Assembly (NCBI RefSeq): GCF_002117145.1
Contig: NZ_CP008743.1
Coordinates: 806,001 to 870,000, forward strand
Length of the DNA stretch: 64,000 bases
Direction of reading: 5' to 3'
From: Candidatus Nucleicultrix amoebiphila FS5
Lineage (GTDB): Bacteria > Pseudomonadota > Alphaproteobacteria > Caedimonadales > Nucleicultricaceae
Position numbers and translations under genes: made by a program. The notes below the pieces were generated by a model. The model did not search any database, was not told the origin of the DNA, and worked only from the letters and a program-made list of their open reading frames with translations. Below, in pieces: positions 7,147 to 14,399 of the stretch. Within the stretch, counting starts at the first letter, position 1; the number at the start of each line of letters is the position of its first letter.

Positions 7147-8778
7147 TTACATTCTGTTGCCACGTTTAACGGCCTTAACAAAAGCTGCTCTTTTGCCTTG
7201 CTGTAACCCTAGCCAATGATCGATTTCATTTGTCGAAGCATCTTTGACACCCCCGTCAACAAAGGCCTTTACAGCCCTAACAATGCGAGGTCTATCTTGA
7301 GCACCAGCTACAACCCAATGATTGATTTGATCAATAGTGAGATCGTCTCTCAGCCCTTTATCATCAAATGCTTCTGAAGCCTCAACTTGAACCAACGTAA
7401 GATGCTGTCTATCAACGTTCAAAATGCGTAAGATATAATCAGCATTGAATATTTTGTCGGCAGTAATATTTGGTTCATTCAAATGAATCAACGCAGTGGT
7501 AGCCACAATCAAGTCATTATCCGTTGAATCTTCACCAACTGCGGCGATCAAAATACGTTCAGCACGCGTTGCTTGATGATTTACCCAACCATCAATGTCC
7601 GCAAGCTCTGGATCAGCACGACCGCCAGCAATGAACGCTGCAGCTCCTTGCATTTGATCCGCAGAAGGATTGTTTTGACCGAGGACGCCAAGGCGTCTAA
7701 CGCCAGCAATCAAGTCCGGATTTGTTGAGTCCAAATTTGCCACTGCAATCAAAATACGTTCAGCGCGGGTTAGTTGATTATTCACCCAACCATCAATGTC
7801 CGCAAGGGTTGGATCAGCACGACCGCCAGTAATGAACGCTGCAGCTCCTTTAATGCGATTTTCCGATGGATCACCTTCATTAAGAACAGTCATTAAATGA
7901 ACAGCGCCTTGGAGCTCCTCAAGGGTTGGATTTTGGATATTCTTCTCAACAGCTTTGGCAGCTGCGGCAATCAAGTCATTATCCGTTGAATCTTCACCAG
8001 CTGCTGCAATTAAAACACGTTCAGCACGCGTTGCTTGATGATTTACCCAACCATCAATGTCCGCAAGCTCTGGATCAGCACGACCGCCAGCAATGAACGC
8101 TGCAGCTCCTTGCATTTGATCCGCAGAAGGATTGTTTTGACCGAGGACGCCAAGGCGTCTAACGCCAGCAATCAAGTCCGGATTTGTTGAGTCCAAATTT
8201 GCCACTGCAATCAAAATACGTTCAGCGCGGGTTAGTTGATTATTCACCCAACCATCAATGTCCGCAAGCTCTGGGTCAGCGCGTCCTCCTAAGATAAAGG
8301 CCGATGTACCTTGAATTTGATCAGCAGAGGCCGCCCGTTCATTCAGAGTTATCAAACGCCTTGCCGCAGCAATGAGATTAATGTCTCGAACGTCTAAACC
8401 AACAGCGTTGAGCCTTTGAACTGCAGCATCGTTATTAACAACGCCGGCCGTAGCCTTTTCAACAGCTTTCTTAATAGTTTTGTGTGGCTTTACTTTTAGG
8501 TAATCCACAACTTGATCTCCGCTCCCTTGAACTGTTTGCTCTGCAGTTTTAAGAGCTTGCACGCGGCTAGAAAATTCTTCAGAAGAGACCTTTTCTTGAG
8601 TTCCGTTCACTCCCTTAACTGCAAAATTAGCTTGTTTAGCAGTAAACCCTTTTGCCTTCATAATCTCTTCAAGTATATCTGTTGCCTGTACGTTTGAAAT
8701 CATAAATCCAAATGCTGAGACCTGAATGGCAAAAACACTGCATACTGCACGAATACTAATTTTATTCGATATAATCAT
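7147..8778 (-). CDS. Exported helical-repeat protein of unknown function
   Basis: This 543-residue protein has an atypical but hydrophobic N-terminal signal (about 1-33, ending VQATD). A conserved block, GGRADPxLADIDGWVNxQ followed by TRAERxLIA, recurs with its GG at residues 164, 231, 318 and 385. A degenerate copy is at 509 (DGGVKDASTNEIDHWLGLQ). Spacings of 67, 87 and 67 residues define a 154-residue super-repeat. The composition predicts alpha-helical repeats like those of ankyrin, TPR or HEAT-type solenoids, but I recognise no named family. The repeats are nearly identical at DNA level, which implies recent duplication. Solenoid repeats in exported proteins of intracellular bacteria often mediate protein binding, so a host-interaction role is plausible but unproven. 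Confidence 0.7.
   Translation of the reverse strand: MIISNKISIRAVCSVFAIQVSAFGFMISNVQATDILEEIMKAKGFTAKQANFAVKGVNGTQEKVSSEEFSSRVQALKTAEQTVQGSGDQVVDYLKVKPHKTIKKAVEKATAGVVNNDAAVQRLNAVGLDVRDINLIAAARRLITLNERAASADQIQGTSAFILGGRADPELADIDGWVNNQLTRAERILIAVANLDSTNPDLIAGVRRLGVLGQNNPSADQMQGAAAFIAGGRADPELADIDGWVNHQATRAERVLIAAAGEDSTDNDLIAAAAKAVEKNIQNPTLEELQGAVHLMTVLNEGDPSENRIKGAAAFITGGRADPTLADIDGWVNNQLTRAERILIAVANLDSTNPDLIAGVRRLGVLGQNNPSADQMQGAAAFIAGGRADPELADIDGWVNHQATRAERILIAAVGEDSTDNDLIVATTALIHLNEPNITADKIFNADYILRILNVDRQHLTLVQVEASEAFDDKGLRDDLTIDQINHWVVAGAQDRPRIVRAVKAFVDGGVKDASTNEIDHWLGLQQGKRAAFVKAVKRGNRM
7510..8268 (-). repeat. Two near-identical ~297-bp blocks, 462 bp apart, inside the repeat-protein gene
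   Basis: Block 7510-7806 is repeated at 7972-8268 with only scattered changes in the first 50 bp and almost none in the remaining ~246 bp. The 462-bp period is 154 codons, so the frame is kept. Confidence 0.9.
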
Positions 8779-8816
8779 ATCAAAGTATCTCCTGTTTTTC
8801 TATCTGACAAATTTTA

Positions 8817-8852
8817 TAAAGGGATAACACACCGCTTTGTTTTTTTTGTCAA
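8817..8852 (-). promoter_or_regulatory. Candidate promoter of the helical-repeat protein gene
   Basis: Leftward TTGACA (8847-8852), a 17-bp spacer containing an A-tract, and TGTTAT (8824-8829) place the transcription start near 8817, about 40 nt before the ATG. Confidence 0.5.
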
Positions 8853-8941
8853 TAAGTAATTTATTTTTATGCTAATCCTTCTGAAATAAGCATTATTAGA
8901 TTTTCTTAAGATAACCTATTTGAAAAAAAGTCGACTTTTCA

Positions 8942-9154
8942 TCTAAAAACAAAGCCCCCTTACCAGGGAGGTAAGAGGGCTCTCGTAGGGAGGGGTGGTT
9001 ATTTTAAAGGAGGTTAGGCCACGTTTCGGAGGGAGGGAGGTATGTTGTAGGAGGTATGTGATCGTTCAGGTGAACCTGGCCTAACAGGGAGGGAGGGGGC
9101 TCCTTTAAAATTCCACTTTCTTATCTCTTCGTTTTATTCATATTAACCATTCGT
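8942..9154 (-). ncRNA. Candidate structured small RNA with repeated CCUCC (anti-Shine-Dalgarno) motifs
   Basis: This 456-bp gap has no reading frame but strong structure. On the leftward strand a perfect 12-bp outer stem (9001-9012 with 9100-9111) encloses a perfect 9-bp stem (9013-9021 with 9077-9085). A small GUUC/GAAC hairpin lies inside, and a strong terminator hairpin follows at 8953-8979. The unpaired segments hold the motifs CCUCCCUCCC, ACCUCCUA, CCUCCCUCCCUCC, CCCCUCCC and, in the terminator loop, CCUCCC. These match the anti-Shine-Dalgarno end of 16S rRNA. A weak promoter (TTGAAA, 17 bp, AATATG at 9161-9189) would start it near 9154. It could instead be the structured 3' UTR of the F-box-like gene upstream. 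The CcsR/cuckoo RNAs of Rhodobacter and relatives share the CCUCCUCCC-in-loop feature, but homology is not shown. Confidence 0.5.
8944..8982 (-). terminator. Strong intrinsic terminator
   Basis: Leftward, the arms AGCCCTCTTACC and GGTAAGGGGGCT pair over 12 bp with one G-U around a 5-nt loop. TTTGTTTTT follows. It ends transcription from the F-box-like gene and/or the candidate small RNA. Confidence 0.85.
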
Positions 9155-9234
9155 AAAGATCATATTGGAATTGCAGTTCCCTCTTTCAAGGGGAAAATTA
9201 AAAAAAATAATTATTTCTTAAAGATATAGATAAA

Positions 9235-10590
9235 TTAATGCTTTACGGCCTTTAAAAGATTTCTTTTAAGTCCTTCAAAGACATCAGCATCCAAAACGAT
9301 AGGGTCATAAAGGTAATATTTTTCATACTGCACCAGACTTAAAGCTCTATCACAATAGCTTAAAGCTTCTCTGACAGTTGGTTTCCATCCCTCATGAGGA
9401 CCCTGTTGAATGTGGGCGTTCGTGATAAGCTCCCTCAAAATCCATAATTTTGCGGGAACATTAAGATTAGGAGAGTCGATAAGATTATCAAGAGCTCGTC
9501 GCCATATGATAGGCTCTCTAACTGTACCAACGCCCATCATATGCAATCTTGCCATCCAGTATTGCGCCCAGGCTTTTTTATAAAATGGTTGGTATTTGTC
9601 CAGTTTTATGGCCATAAGCTCACCATATAAAGAGGCTGGATCAATCTCATCCTCTGATCCTTCTAAAGTCTCAGACAAATAAAATACATTAAAAGCTTTC
9701 ATCATCAAATTAATCGTTTTCTGCTCTTCGACATTAAAAAGTTTAACTATCTCAGGACGTTTGAGAAAATTCGCATAACGTCTATCAAAAGTCATGAAGC
9801 TAAGGTAATTGAAAACAAAATCAATTGGAATCAAAGCCAATGTTTTTGCAGGCCCTGGTTTCATTTTAGGAACATTTTTTGAAATATCGTAAAGCACAAG
9901 GCTTTGTCCATGAGATGCATAAAAAGACATTTGCGTAAGCATAATCTCAACCTGTTCTTCAAGAGGCGATTCTTCTGTTACACGCATGCAAAGAGGACTG
10001 GCGGAACGCCTATCAGATTTTTGAAGGAGATAGCCATATGCAGCAACTTTCCAAACTGAATATTGAGCACGATTATCATAAGTAAATTTTGCTCTAAAGA
10101 AAGCTCTTTCCCACTGATTGGTGGTGGAGAGTCCAACCCTCTCAGGATCTTTTAAAATCCTGCCATAAATCCTTTTTTCCAAAACTGCTCGAGCAATTTG
10201 ATAAAATGCCTTGGCCCAGCGCTGTGCTATTAATAAATCTCGCGTCGTAAAGTAGTCATCGAAAATCATATAGATAAGATCTGATGTGAATAGTCCCTTT
10301 TGATACTTAGCAAAAAGAGGGAAATACGGATCCATTTTCATAACAGCATCGCGCGTATGAGGGTATTTTTCGTCATCCTGCAAAGTCAGTCTTTGTAAGT
10401 TATCAGTTAAACATGTGATACTGTCTTCAAAGTGAACCTTACTTTTTTTCTTAGACTTTGATGAAACTTGTGTGGGCGATTTTTTCTGATTTTCTGAAGG
10501 AAGCAATTCTTCTGAAGCGCGTAAAGCCTGTGAAAGAATACAGACGAATGATAAGATTATATAAGCAATACAATATTTCATCAGTTTCAA
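9235..10590 (-). CDS. Exported protein with F-box-like and Sel1-like segments; candidate effector
   Basis: This 451-residue protein has a signal peptide at 1-25 (core CIAYIILSFVCILSQ). A Lys/Ser-rich linker follows (35-52). Residues about 98-143 read KGLFTSDLIYMIFDDYF followed by TTRDLLIAQRWAKAFYQIAR. That spacing of hydrophobics and the trailing helices resembles the F-box consensus (LPxDLLxxIFxYLxxxDLLxAxxVCKxFxxLA). Residues about 337-372 (AWAQYWMARLHMMGVG) resemble a Sel1/TPR-type helical pair. F-box proteins of intracellular bacteria such as Legionella recruit the host SCF ubiquitin ligase. If the match holds, this is a candidate host-directed protein; both matches are by eye only. It is a single gene whose transcript would run to the terminator at 8944-8982. 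Confidence 0.6.
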   Translation of the reverse strand: MKLMKYCIAYIILSFVCILSQALRASEELLPSENQKKSPTQVSSKSKKKSKVHFEDSITCLTDNLQRLTLQDDEKYPHTRDAVMKMDPYFPLFAKYQKGLFTSDLIYMIFDDYFTTRDLLIAQRWAKAFYQIARAVLEKRIYGRILKDPERVGLSTTNQWERAFFRAKFTYDNRAQYSVWKVAAYGYLLQKSDRRSASPLCMRVTEESPLEEQVEIMLTQMSFYASHGQSLVLYDISKNVPKMKPGPAKTLALIPIDFVFNYLSFMTFDRRYANFLKRPEIVKLFNVEEQKTINLMMKAFNVFYLSETLEGSEDEIDPASLYGELMAIKLDKYQPFYKKAWAQYWMARLHMMGVGTVREPIIWRRALDNLIDSPNLNVPAKLWILRELITNAHIQQGPHEGWKPTVREALSYCDRALSLVQYEKYYLYDPIVLDADVFEGLKRNLLKAVKH

Positions 10591-10769
10591 ACGCTATCTT
10601 GGTATAAAGTTACCTATTTAAACATGGATAGCACTTAATCTATTTATTTACAAATGGTCAATATTATTAACTCTTTTCATGTATTATTTTAAAAAGTGTT
10701 TCCTCTGCTTCTCATCAGAACTCTAGACCAAGCTTATAGATCCTGTTATAGAGGGAAAAAGTTAAATAT

Positions 10770-10843
10770 TGGGAGATAGTTTAGCGGTAGAACTCCCGGC
10801 TCTGGACCGGGCAGCCTTGGTTCGAATCCAGGTCTCCCAGCCA
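10770..10843 (+). tRNA. tRNA-Gln (anticodon CTG)
   Basis: This 74-nt cloverleaf has acceptor TGGGAGA pairing with TCTCCCA, a discriminator G and an encoded CCA. The anticodon stem CCCGG/CCGGG frames the loop CTCTGGA, and the T-loop is GGTTCGAATCC. A U1-A72 pair with G73 is typical of glutamine tRNAs, in agreement with the CTG anticodon. It lies 32 bp before the next gene, so it may share its transcript. Confidence 0.93.
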
Positions 10844-10875
10844 TTATCACCTTACAATAAAAGGAAGAAGGGCGC

Positions 10876-11904
10876 GTGTCCTTACTGACCCTAGGTCTTT
10901 TAGCTTTTTCTCTTTCCTTGGTGCTGACCTTGTTGATGATTTGTGTCAATATTGTTGATCAACCAGGGCATAGATCTTCACACAGTGTCCCAACGCCACG
11001 CAGCGGAGGGGCAGCCATCGTGTTAGCTTTTTTTATCATTTCGGCCTTTTTTGGCCAATTCCAACTACCTTTTAAAGATAGTCTCGTTGCATGGCAAACA
11101 ACTATGGGGGCTGCAGCTCTCTTTGCTGTCCTTGGGTTTATGGACGACTTAAAGAATTTCTCTTCGATTTTCAGGTTACCCTTACAAGTCCTGCTCTCTC
11201 TGGCCATCATTGCAGCAGGGGTTTATATTGCCCCCGATGCTCTTTTTACATGGAACCTTCCACTTTGGCTTTCAGTCTTGCTTTCTTTGGTATGGCTTGT
11301 AGGCTTTGTAAATGCTTTTAATTTTATGGATGGTATTAATGGATTATCAGGGGGTGTCGCTATTATAAGTTTTACCGTTATTGCTCTTATATTAAACTTC
11401 CATCATTACAACCTATTAATGCCAATATTTTCAATCTTAATTGCATCTACTCTGGGATTTCTTTGTTTAAATTTTTACTTTGGACGCATTTTTATGGGGG
11501 ATGTCGGTAGCCTCTTTTTAGGTTTTATTTTTGCTTCTTTTGCCCTCCTTTTGACACGTACAGATTTTGGCAGTATTTCATTTTGGACATTTCCCGTGCT
11601 GTATTTCATCTATATCTATGACACTACTTTAACCGTCATTCGTCGTGGTTTAAGAAAAGAAAATATCCTGACAGCCCATAAAGAGCATTTATACCAGCTT
11701 TTAACTCGTTCTGGATGGAGTCACACTTCAGTTGCGTTACTTTATTACGGTATCTTTATCTTACAAGGACTCTTAGCTCTTGTAATGCAGAATGTGGATT
11801 TTCGATATCATCCTTTCTTTCTTTTACCTTGTCTAATTTTTGCAATTTTTTATTCATTGATTGTTTTTCGAGTAGCACACCTTAAAAAGGTGATTCACGC
11901 ATGA
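10876..11904 (+). CDS. WecA/MraY-family undecaprenyl-phosphate sugar-1-phosphate transferase
   Basis: This 342-residue multipass membrane protein (about ten hydrophobic segments) belongs to glycosyltransferase family 4 of the polyprenyl-phosphate transferase type. Family motifs are RSSHSVPTPRSGG (about 33-45), NFMDGINGLSGG (about 150-161) and FMGDVGSLFLGF (about 211-222). It transfers a sugar-1-phosphate from a UDP-sugar to undecaprenyl phosphate, which starts O-antigen or another surface glycan. The closest types are WbpL/WbcO/WecA rather than peptidoglycan MraY. The start is GTG. The stop overlaps znuC by 4 bp, so the two are translationally coupled. Confidence 0.85.
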   Translation: MSLLTLGLLAFSLSLVLTLLMICVNIVDQPGHRSSHSVPTPRSGGAAIVLAFFIISAFFGQFQLPFKDSLVAWQTTMGAAALFAVLGFMDDLKNFSSIFRLPLQVLLSLAIIAAGVYIAPDALFTWNLPLWLSVLLSLVWLVGFVNAFNFMDGINGLSGGVAIISFTVIALILNFHHYNLLMPIFSILIASTLGFLCLNFYFGRIFMGDVGSLFLGFIFASFALLLTRTDFGSISFWTFPVLYFIYIYDTTLTVIRRGLRKENILTAHKEHLYQLLTRSGWSHTSVALLYYGIFILQGLLALVMQNVDFRYHPFFLLPCLIFAIFYSLIVFRVAHLKKVIHA

Positions 11905-12626
11905 TACTTTTAAAAGCTGAAGGGCTTAATTTAACCCTCAACAATCGACGCCTTTTAGAAGAAGTTTCCTTTCAACTTAAAAATAGAGAGTTCGTCACAA
12001 TCATTGGTCCTAATGGTGCAGGCAAAACAACTCTCCTTAGGATTATTCTTGGATTGCTCAAACCGAGCCAAGGAATTATCTGGCGCAAACCTAATCTACG
12101 CATTGGCTATATGCCACAAAAAATCACAATTGATCCAAGCTTACCTATCACAGTTGAACGCTTTTTAACTCTTAATGCGTCAAAGTCTCAAGCCATCAAG
12201 ATTCTTAAAGAAGTTGGTGCTTCTTCGTTATTATCGGCATCCCTTCACAACCTATCTGGTGGAGAATTTCAGCGTGTTCTTTTTGCCAAAGCTTTATTGA
12301 CGAACCCAGAGCTCCTTGTGCTAGACGAGCCTTTACAAGGTATTGATGTTGTAGGACAAAGCGAGCTCTATCAACTCATCACCCACTTACGCAAAGAGAG
12401 AGGATGTACAATATTACTCGTTTCTCACGACCTCCATTTTGTTCATAGCGCAAGTGATCGTGTAATTTGCCTGAACCATCACATATGTTGTGCTGGACAC
12501 CCTTTAGAAGTGCAAAAAAAGCCTGAATACAGAGCATTGTTTGGAACAATTGTTCCTCCTGGTCTGGTTCCCTATACCCATGATCATGACCATACACATG
12601 ATCATATTCATGAGGAGAATCATTAA
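11901..12626 (+). CDS. znuC: Zinc ABC transporter ATP-binding protein ZnuC
   Basis: This 241-residue ABC ATPase has Walker A GPNGAGKTT (37-45), signature LSGGE (118-122), Walker B LLVLDEP (about 138-144) and H-loop SHD (about 175). The C-terminal tail, residues about 226-241, alternates H and D (HDHDHTHDH). This is a metal-binding feature seen in zinc ATPase subunits. It powers uptake through the adjacent ZnuB. Manganese or iron transport by the same family is possible, but the His-rich tail favours zinc. It overlaps both neighbours. Confidence 0.88.
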   Translation: MILLKAEGLNLTLNNRRLLEEVSFQLKNREFVTIIGPNGAGKTTLLRIILGLLKPSQGIIWRKPNLRIGYMPQKITIDPSLPITVERFLTLNASKSQAIKILKEVGASSLLSASLHNLSGGEFQRVLFAKALLTNPELLVLDEPLQGIDVVGQSELYQLITHLRKERGCTILLVSHDLHFVHSASDRVICLNHHICCAGHPLEVQKKPEYRALFGTIVPPGLVPYTHDHDHTHDHIHEENH

Positions 12627-13414
12627 TGGATATGCTTGTAATAAAAGCCTTAATCGCAGGAGGATTGATTGCTCTAATGGCTGGTCCTTTGGGGTCTCTT
12701 GTGTTATGGCGACGTCTCGCTTTTTTTGGTGATACTCTTTCTCATGCCTCTCTGTTAGGAGTCGTCATTGGCTTGATAATCGGTATTTTGCCAGTTTTTG
12801 GAATTTTCTTATCTTCATTTGTTGTCGCTCTTCTTCTACTCCTCGTTCTTCACCAAAAATCTCTCTCCAAAGATACAACTCTAGCTCTTATTTCTCAGGG
12901 CGCTCTTGCCATCGGCTTATTAAGCATCTTTCTCTATAAACAAGCGCGTCTCACTTTAATGGACTACCTGTTTGGAGATATTCTGGCGATCACAAATCAA
13001 GACCTTGTCATAATGGTCATTGGCGTTATTCTCACACTAACGGTTTTAAGTCTTTATTGGCATAAACTTCTTGCAACCACTCTCAGCCCAGATCTCGCTG
13101 CAGTTGATGGTATCAATGTTCGCTTCATACAAGGTATTTTCTTATTTCTCTTAGCATTTAGTGTGGCCTTAAGTATTAAGATCGTTGGGGTTCTTCTTAT
13201 GTCTTCCTTGCTTATTTTCCCTGCAGCAACTGCTCGTCTTTACGCCAAAACGCCTGAACAAATGGTTATCGGCGCTGCTCTCTTTGGGATCAGCTTTATA
13301 ATGCTAGGAATCAGCGCGTCCTTTTTCTTTGAGACACCGACATCGCCTTCAATTGTTGTATGTGGATTAATTGTATTTTTAAGTTCTTGGAGTCTGCTCT
13401 CGTTAAAGCGCTAG
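12626..13414 (+). CDS. znuB: Zinc ABC transporter permease ZnuB
   Basis: This 262-residue ABC-3 family permease has about eight membrane segments. The family pattern GPLGSLVLWRRLAFFGDTLSHASLLG lies near the N-terminus and contains the conserved GD-x-LSHA element. The start codon overlaps the znuC stop by one base. The periplasmic receptor ZnuA is not in this neighbourhood. The last 61 bp belong to the first unit of a 174-bp tandem array. The array does not damage the gene because its stop codon is kept in the first unit. Confidence 0.88.
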   Translation: MDMLVIKALIAGGLIALMAGPLGSLVLWRRLAFFGDTLSHASLLGVVIGLIIGILPVFGIFLSSFVVALLLLLVLHQKSLSKDTTLALISQGALAIGLLSIFLYKQARLTLMDYLFGDILAITNQDLVIMVIGVILTLTVLSLYWHKLLATTLSPDLAAVDGINVRFIQGIFLFLLAFSVALSIKIVGVLLMSSLLIFPAATARLYAKTPEQMVIGAALFGISFIMLGISASFFFETPTSPSIVVCGLIVFLSSWSLLSLKR

Positions 13415-14049
13415 TTTGAAATTTCTTTTTTTGGTTTCTCAAAAACGCGATATTCAGTCGAAGGGTTCTCTTTATTGGAACTCTTGAAGTCAAATAAATC
13501 TTCACTTGCAAAAATATTGTGAACAAATGTTGTATGTGGATTAATTGTATTTTTAAGTTCTTGGAGTCTGCTCTCGTTAAAGCGCTAGTTTGAAATTTCT
13601 TTTTTTGGTTTCTCAAAAACGCGATATTCAGTCGAAGGGTTCTCTTTATTGGAACTCTTGAAGTCAAATAAATCTTCACTTGCAAAAATATTGTGAACAA
13701 ATGTTGTATGTGGATTAATTGTATTTTTAAGTTCTTGGAGTCTGCTCTCGTTAAAGCGCTAGTTTGAAATTTCTTTTTTTGGTTTCTCAAAAACGCGATA
13801 TTCAGTCGAAGGGTTCTCTTTATTGGAACTCTTGAAGTCAAATAAATCTTCACTTGCAAAAATATTGTGAACAAATGTTGTATGTGGATTAATTGTATTT
13901 TTAAGTTCTTGGAGTCTGCTCTCGTTAAAGCGCTAGTTTGAAATTTCTTTTTTTGGTTTCTCAAAAACGCGATATTCAGTCGAAGGGTTCTCTTTATTGG
14001 AACTCTTGAAGTCAAATAAATCTTCACTTGCAAAAATATTGTGAACAAA
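13354..14049. repeat. Four perfect tandem copies of a 174-bp unit
   Basis: Units at 13354-13527, 13528-13701, 13702-13875 and 13876-14049 are identical to the base as far as I can read. Each unit joins the last 61 bp of znuB (including its TAG) to 113 bp that encode, on the other strand, the last 38 codons of a small gene. The intact znuB end is in unit 1 and the intact small gene runs through unit 4. Units 2 and 3, with parts of 1 and 4, are non-functional spacer. No other gene lies between 13415 and 13932. Confidence 0.95.
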
Positions 14050-14088
14050 AAATACTAATAAAAAGCTGAATACAGGAAAGTAACCCAT
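13933..14088 (-). CDS. Small exported protein of 51 residues, unknown function
   Basis: A leftward frame opens with ATG at 14088 and closes at TAG (13933-13935) in the last 174-bp unit. It starts with MGYFPVFSFLLVFFVHN, a clear signal-peptide core with likely cleavage near IFAS. A mature part of about 30 charged and polar residues ending EKPKKEISN follows. A consensus-like promoter with a perfect palindrome lies just upstream. Before the tandem array formed, this gene and znuB were convergent with overlapping stop codons (CTAG). No good Shine-Dalgarno is visible. Coding status rests on the signal peptide, the promoter and the preserved end. It is too small for family assignment. Confidence 0.55.
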   Translation of the reverse strand: MGYFPVFSFLLVFFVHNIFASEDLFDFKSSNKENPSTEYRVFEKPKKEISN

Positions 14089-14107
14089 AGCTTTTAACCG
14101 AATATTT

Positions 14108-14147
14108 TTAAGTAAATCAATTTACTTAACAACAAATAAATTGTCAA
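14108..14147 (-). promoter_or_regulatory. Promoter with perfect 22-bp palindromic operator
   Basis: Leftward TTGACA (14142-14147), a 17-bp spacer and TAAATT (14119-14124) fit a strong promoter for the 51-residue gene, with a start near 14112. A perfect palindrome, arms 14108-14117 and 14120-14129 (TTAAGTAAAT and its complement), covers the -10 and the start site, as a repressor operator would. Proximity to znuCB makes a metal regulator one candidate, but the sequence is not a recognised Zur box. Confidence 0.6.
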
Positions 14148-14175
14148 GTATTTTGTTTAGTACTTAATAATAAAA

Positions 14176-14222
14176 TAGATCACCTATTGCTAATTGTCAT
14201 GAAAAGTGATCTAATAATAATT
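14176..14222 (+). promoter_or_regulatory. Promoter region of the 6S RNA
   Basis: TTGTCA (14194-14199) precedes AT-rich -10 candidates (TAATAATAATT, 14212-14222). A perfect 8-bp inverted repeat TAGATCAC/GTGATCTA (14176-14183 and 14206-14213) brackets the -35 element and could be a regulator site. Confidence 0.45.
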
Positions 14223-14380
14223 AGGGCTGCGCCTCTCGTTTGGAATTTTTCCCGGGGGCCGATAACACATCTTAGGGAGCTGTCCCCGCCGAGACTCGTG
14301 GGTTTTGGCATACGGCGCCCACCTGCTGAGCAGGGCCACCGCGCGGATGTAAATTTACCCAACGGTCGCAGCGGCCCTTT
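14223..14380 (+). ncRNA. ssrS: 6S RNA
   Basis: About 158 nt of markedly higher G+C lie directly before ygfA, the usual place of 6S RNA in proteobacteria. The ends pair (GCTGCG with CGCAGC). An interior unpaired stretch follows, and the apical half contains the conserved-looking ACTCGTGGG ... GCGCCCACCTG stem that ends alphaproteobacterial 6S RNAs. 6S RNA mimics an open promoter and sequesters the housekeeping RNA polymerase holoenzyme. Exact ends are approximate. Confidence 0.8.
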
Positions 14381-14399
14381 AATTTCTTCAAAGGTTTTC

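Noticed and set aside
13311-14048. A 245-codon leftward frame made of 58-residue repeats
   Set aside because: It exists only because the 174-bp unit is divisible by three and has no stop on that frame. It starts at TTG without a ribosome-binding site and runs antisense to znuB. The 51-codon frame in a different register has the signal peptide and promoter.
13354-14049. Possible CRISPR array
   Set aside because: The units are directly adjacent, 174 bp and identical, with no short repeat/spacer alternation and no cas genes.
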